Shown here piece after piece: positions 60,948-64,000 of a DNA stretch of 64,000 nucleotides. The stretch spans positions 1-64,000 of the forward strand of contig CAYMNB010000009.1 of NCBI GenBank assembly GCA_964391725.1. The letters run 5' to 3'. The notes beneath the pieces were generated by a model. That model was given only the letters and a program-made list of their open reading frames with translations. It ran no database searches and was not told where the DNA came from. Source of the DNA: SpSt-1165 sp964391725. GTDB taxonomy: Bacteria > Chloroflexota > Anaerolineae > Anaerolineales > Anaerolineaceae. Position 1 is the first letter of the stretch. Every line of letters starts with the position of its first letter. The position numbers and the translations under genes are program-made.

Positions 60948-61967
60948 ATGACAGAAATCAGAAAAATTCTCGATGTAAAAGACTTAAGAGTACATTTCTT
61001 CACCGATGAAGGTGTGGTCAAAGCCATTGACGGGGTAGATATGTTTGTGGAGAGCGGCAAAACGCTGTGCCTGGTGGGGGAGAGCGGTTGCGGCAAATCG
61101 GTAACCTGCCGTGCCTTTCTGGGCATTGTACAGCCGCCGGGAAAAATTGTTTCCGGTGATATCCTCTTCTATCACAATGATGAGGTGATCAACATCGCCA
61201 AACTGCCGCCTAAGGGCAAAAAGGTGCGCTCGATCCGCGGTAAAGAGATCTCCATGATTTTCCAGGAGCCGATGACCTCGCTCAGCCCGATGTACACGGT
61301 GGGCAACCAGATTATTGAAAATATCACCTTACATACGGAGCTTTCAAAAGAAGAAGCCAGAGAAAGGGCGATTCATTTGCTTGATCAGGTGAAAATCCCC
61401 AATCCGGGCAGGCTGGTGGATGAATATCCCTTCCGTTTAAGTGGCGGTATGCGCCAGAGAGCGATGATCGCCATGGCGCTTTCCTGCAACCCTAACATGC
61501 TGATCGCAGATGAGCCCACCACGGCGCTGGATGTGACCACACAGGCGCAGATACTGGATTTGATGCTGGCTCTCCAGGATGAATATGGCATGGCGCTGCT
61601 GTTCATAACCCATGACCTGGGGGTGGTAGCGGAGATCGCAGATGAGGTGGCAGTCATGTACCTGGGCAAGATTGTGGAACGGGCGGATGCCGACACGGTA
61701 TTCAACAGTCCCAAACATCCTTACACCCAGGCATTGCTGCGCTCGATTCCCAAGATCGCCATGAAGCGCGAAGAACTCGACCCGATTAAAGGCATGGTAC
61801 CCAATCCTTTCCGGCGGCCGGATGGTTGCAATTTCAACCCGCGCTGTCCCTATGCCATGAATGTATGCCGCGAACGGGTGCCGGGTATCTCTCACGTTGA
61901 TGCAAATCACACGGTGTCATGCTGGCTTTATGAGCAGGATGCGGTAGAAGAAAAGGCAGGTGCTTAA
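60948..61967 (+). CDS. ABC transporter ATPase (DppD/OppD type)
   Basis: A 339-residue ATPase. Walker A is GESGCGKSVT, signature LSGGMRQRAMIAMAL, Walker B MLIADEPTTALDV, and the C-terminal oligopeptide domain has the CPYAMNVC cysteines that hold an iron-sulfur or metal site in the family. AAGGAGA precedes the ATG at 60948; an in-frame ATG 45 bases earlier overlaps the preceding gene. Confidence 0.95.
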   Translation: MTEIRKILDVKDLRVHFFTDEGVVKAIDGVDMFVESGKTLCLVGESGCGKSVTCRAFLGIVQPPGKIVSGDILFYHNDEVINIAKLPPKGKKVRSIRGKEISMIFQEPMTSLSPMYTVGNQIIENITLHTELSKEEARERAIHLLDQVKIPNPGRLVDEYPFRLSGGMRQRAMIAMALSCNPNMLIADEPTTALDVTTQAQILDLMLALQDEYGMALLFITHDLGVVAEIADEVAVMYLGKIVERADADTVFNSPKHPYTQALLRSIPKIAMKREELDPIKGMVPNPFRRPDGCNFNPRCPYAMNVCRERVPGISHVDANHTVSCWLYEQDAVEEKAGA

Positions 61968-61968
61968 G

Positions 61969-63039
61969 ATGAGTGAACGCAAAAACACGAATGAAATCTA
62001 TACTCCACTGGCGATGCGTGATGCTGACACCCTGCTGGAAGTGAACAACCTGAAGATGCACTTTCCGATCACCGAAGGCCTGGTGGCGCGCGTCAAGGGT
62101 TACAACCGCGCGGTGGATGATGTCAGTTTTCACATCAAAAAAGGGGAAACCCTGGGTCTGGTGGGCGAAAGCGGCTGCGGGAAAACCACCGTGGGGCGCT
62201 GTATTGTGCGTTCCTATCAACCCACTGACGGACAGATCCTGTATCACAATACAGTTGACGAGATCGTGGACCTGGCCGCTTTGGACAGAAAAGAAGTCAA
62301 GCCGTATCGCAAAGATGTGCGCATGATCTTTCAGGATCCTTATTCTTCACTGAACCCGCGCATGACCGTCTTTGAGGTGATCAGCGAGGTGCTCAAGGTC
62401 AACAAACTGGCAAACCAGTCAGAGATGGAAGACAAGGTAGAGTATATATTGCAGCGGGTGGGTTTACGTCCTGAATATATCAAGCGTTATCCGCATGCCT
62501 TCAGCGGTGGTGAACGTCAGCGTATCGGTATCGCCCGCGCGTTGATCACCAACCCATCGTTGGTGGTGTGTGATGAGGCAGTTTCGGCGCTGGATGTGTC
62601 AATCCGTGCGCAGATTCTCAACCTGCTGGAAGCGCTGCAGAATGATTTCCAACTGACCTACCTGTTCATTTCGCATGACCTGAGCGTTATTCGCCATATT
62701 TGCAACCGAGTGGTGGTCATGTACGTGGGCAAGGTGGTGGAAATTGCTTCAGGGCTTGATATTTATACAGACCCAAAACATCCATACACCGAAGCGTTGA
62801 TGTCGGCGGTGCCGGTTTCGAATCCACGCGCGCGCAATAAAGGCACCCGCATCCATCTGGCGGGTGAGGTGGCGGATCCTTCGAACCCGCCATCGGGGTG
62901 TTACTTCCACCCGCGCTGCCGTTATGCGCAAGAGATCTGCAGCCAGGAGGCACCACTGTTGCGTGATCTGGGCGGAGAGCATTGTGTAGCCTGTCATTTT
63001 GCGGAGGAGTTAGACCTGGTGGGTGTGCGTATGGTGTAA
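61969..63039 (+). CDS. ABC transporter ATPase (DppF/OppF type)
   Basis: A 356-residue second ATPase. Walker A GESGCGKTTVGR, signature FSGGERQRIGIARAL, Walker B LVVCDEAVSALDV (Ala replaces Pro in the usual DEP, common here) and a C-terminal HPRCRYAQEIC cysteine motif. It starts one base after the previous stop, so translation is coupled. End of the ABC operon. Confidence 0.95.
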   Translation: MSERKNTNEIYTPLAMRDADTLLEVNNLKMHFPITEGLVARVKGYNRAVDDVSFHIKKGETLGLVGESGCGKTTVGRCIVRSYQPTDGQILYHNTVDEIVDLAALDRKEVKPYRKDVRMIFQDPYSSLNPRMTVFEVISEVLKVNKLANQSEMEDKVEYILQRVGLRPEYIKRYPHAFSGGERQRIGIARALITNPSLVVCDEAVSALDVSIRAQILNLLEALQNDFQLTYLFISHDLSVIRHICNRVVVMYVGKVVEIASGLDIYTDPKHPYTEALMSAVPVSNPRARNKGTRIHLAGEVADPSNPPSGCYFHPRCRYAQEICSQEAPLLRDLGGEHCVACHFAEELDLVGVRMV

Positions 63040-63174
63040 GGGGCTGGTGCTTCATTACCCCCTGCACGGTTTTCAACTTGAACATTCACATTTTTTCATT
63101 GGGGGTCTGGCCTGATCTTGCGATGTTTGCAGATTGGGTTGGTGAAAAAGCTTGGAATAGGATTGAGTAGCAGT

Positions 63175-64000
63175 ATGCCGAAAACTACTTTTGTATGGTT
63201 TGGTATCTTCTTGATTGCTTTGCTGGTGTTATTAAACTGCAAGGCTCAGGATGAAGTCGGTGAAACGGCGGTGGTACCCGGCAGTGGTGAACTGGCTGCC
63301 ACCGCCACCCCGACGGTAATCGCAACCAAAACAAACACGGCAACCCTGACCAAGACCCTGTGGCCTTCACGCACGCCTACCATCGTCTTCACGCCGACCG
63401 TGACCCATACTCCGCCGAACACACTGACACCGCGCCCGCCGTTCCCGGGGGCTGACCTGCCGCCGTTCAGGGTGGGGGGCCGCTTTTTGTATGACGGCTG
63501 CGGTGAACAAGTGGTGTTGCGCGGGGTCAACAAGATGGTGATCTGGACTGATCGTGACGGTGATCCTGCCTTTCGGGAGATCGCCAAAACCGGCGCCAAT
63601 GCCGTGCGGGTGGTGTGGCTGACTGAAGGTACGGCGGAAGAATTGGATATCGTGTTGCAAAATGCCATCAATAACCAATTGATTCCCATGGTGGACCTGC
63701 ACGGGGCGATCGGTAATTGGAAGATGCTGCCTGAACTGGTGGATTATTGGGTGCGCCCTGACATCGTTGAGGTGCTGCAGCGCTATGAAGCCTTTGTCAT
63801 CGTCAATATCGCCAACGAAATCGCTTCCAACATCCGCAGCGCTGACCAGATCGCAGGCTACACGGATGCCATTCTGACCATGCGAGAAGCCGGTTTGCGT
63901 ATGCCGTTGGTCATTGATGCGTCTTTTCTGGGCAAGGGTATCCAACATTTGGACCCGATCTGGGAGCCGCTGCTGGCGGTGGATCCCCTGCATAATCTGA
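63175..64000 (+). CDS. Secreted GH5-like glycoside hydrolase, 3'-truncated by window edge
   Basis: An open frame to the right edge. An N-terminal hydrophobic segment (about 5-21) ending LLNCKA is a signal peptide, and perhaps a lipoprotein signal with an atypical Asn before Cys. A Thr/Pro-rich linker follows (about 40-85). From about residue 100 the frame is GH5-like: VVLRGVNKMV, ANAVRVVWLT, MVDLHGAIGN, and VIVNIANEI, where NE would hold the acid/base glutamate. The nucleophile lies beyond the window. Endo-beta-glycanase or mannanase activity is likely. It follows the ABC operon by 135 bases and may supply its oligosaccharides. Confidence 0.85.
   Translation, partial: MPKTTFVWFGIFLIALLVLLNCKAQDEVGETAVVPGSGELAATATPTVIATKTNTATLTKTLWPSRTPTIVFTPTVTHTPPNTLTPRPPFPGADLPPFRVGGRFLYDGCGEQVVLRGVNKMVIWTDRDGDPAFREIAKTGANAVRVVWLTEGTAEELDIVLQNAINNQLIPMVDLHGAIGNWKMLPELVDYWVRPDIVEVLQRYEAFVIVNIANEIASNIRSADQIAGYTDAILTMREAGLRMPLVIDASFLGKGIQHLDPIWEPLLAVDPLHNL

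Noticed and set aside
63069..63081. TTCAACTTGAA before the GH5 gene as a LacI operator
   Set aside because: The half-sites are in the opposite orientation (TTCAA then TTGAA) to those at the lacI promoters and no -10 box adjoins it.

Overview
The window looks like a chromosomal segment from a member of the Chloroflexota, most likely Anaerolineae. This is an inference from gene content: a multi-FHA ABC exporter, Thr/Pro-rich linkers in several exported proteins, dipeptide-type ABC operons next to glycoside hydrolases, tandem LacI regulators and large multi-sensor HD-GYP proteins. Gene density is high, base composition is moderate-to-high GC, and there are no rRNA genes, phage, insertion sequences or CRISPR arrays. 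One tRNA gene is present (Arg, anticodon GCG).

Layout. 1-9.4 kb: the 3' end of a GH1 beta-glucosidase, a pyruvate-kinase-C-like protein, a YcaQ-type DNA glycosylase, a YihY/BrkB membrane protein, a Nudix hydrolase, a membrane TPR protein, and a class A PBP-like protein in which all the usual catalytic motifs of both enzymatic domains appear to be lost. 9.4-20.5 kb: an HD-GYP signalling protein, mutS2, an orphan CpaF-type ATPase, and a 1,522-residue ABC exporter with five FHA domains. 20.5-30.1 kb: a SIS-domain sugar isomerase, two tandem DUF35 zinc-ribbon proteins, a sugar transferase, a coiled-coil membrane protein, a UroD-like protein, a phosphofructokinase-like protein with altered catalytic residues, nadK, a zinc-finger membrane protein and recN.

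30.1-39.9 kb is a phosphate module. pstSCAB, a C_GCAxxG_C_C protein, a PhoB/PhoR-type two-component pair and an EFR1 flavodoxin-ferredoxin protein read leftward. A second pstB and phoU read rightward. The divergent promoter region holds two arrays of TTAACA-like hexamers at 11-bp spacing, one facing each operon.

39.9-50 kb: a sulfotransferase, a membrane-anchored ketopantoate-reductase-like protein, tRNA-Arg, a 1,342-residue PAS/GAF/HD-GYP sensor, typA and a second, different sulfotransferase. 50-64 kb is a carbohydrate-uptake region: a YicI-type GH31 alpha-xylosidase, a decayed ECF-transporter ATPase remnant, an FG-GAP protein, two LacI regulators with operator-like palindromes in their promoters, a five-gene dipeptide/oligosaccharide ABC operon and the 5' part of a secreted GH5 hydrolase. 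Together these genes fit extracellular cleavage of a beta-glycan, import of oligosaccharides and intracellular trimming.

The most interesting signals are the double-dead PBP, the five-FHA exporter with linker threonine motifs, the divergent PFK-like protein, the paired Pho-box arrays and the LacI operator that fills a promoter spacer exactly. All family assignments come from reading the sequence; no database search was run.
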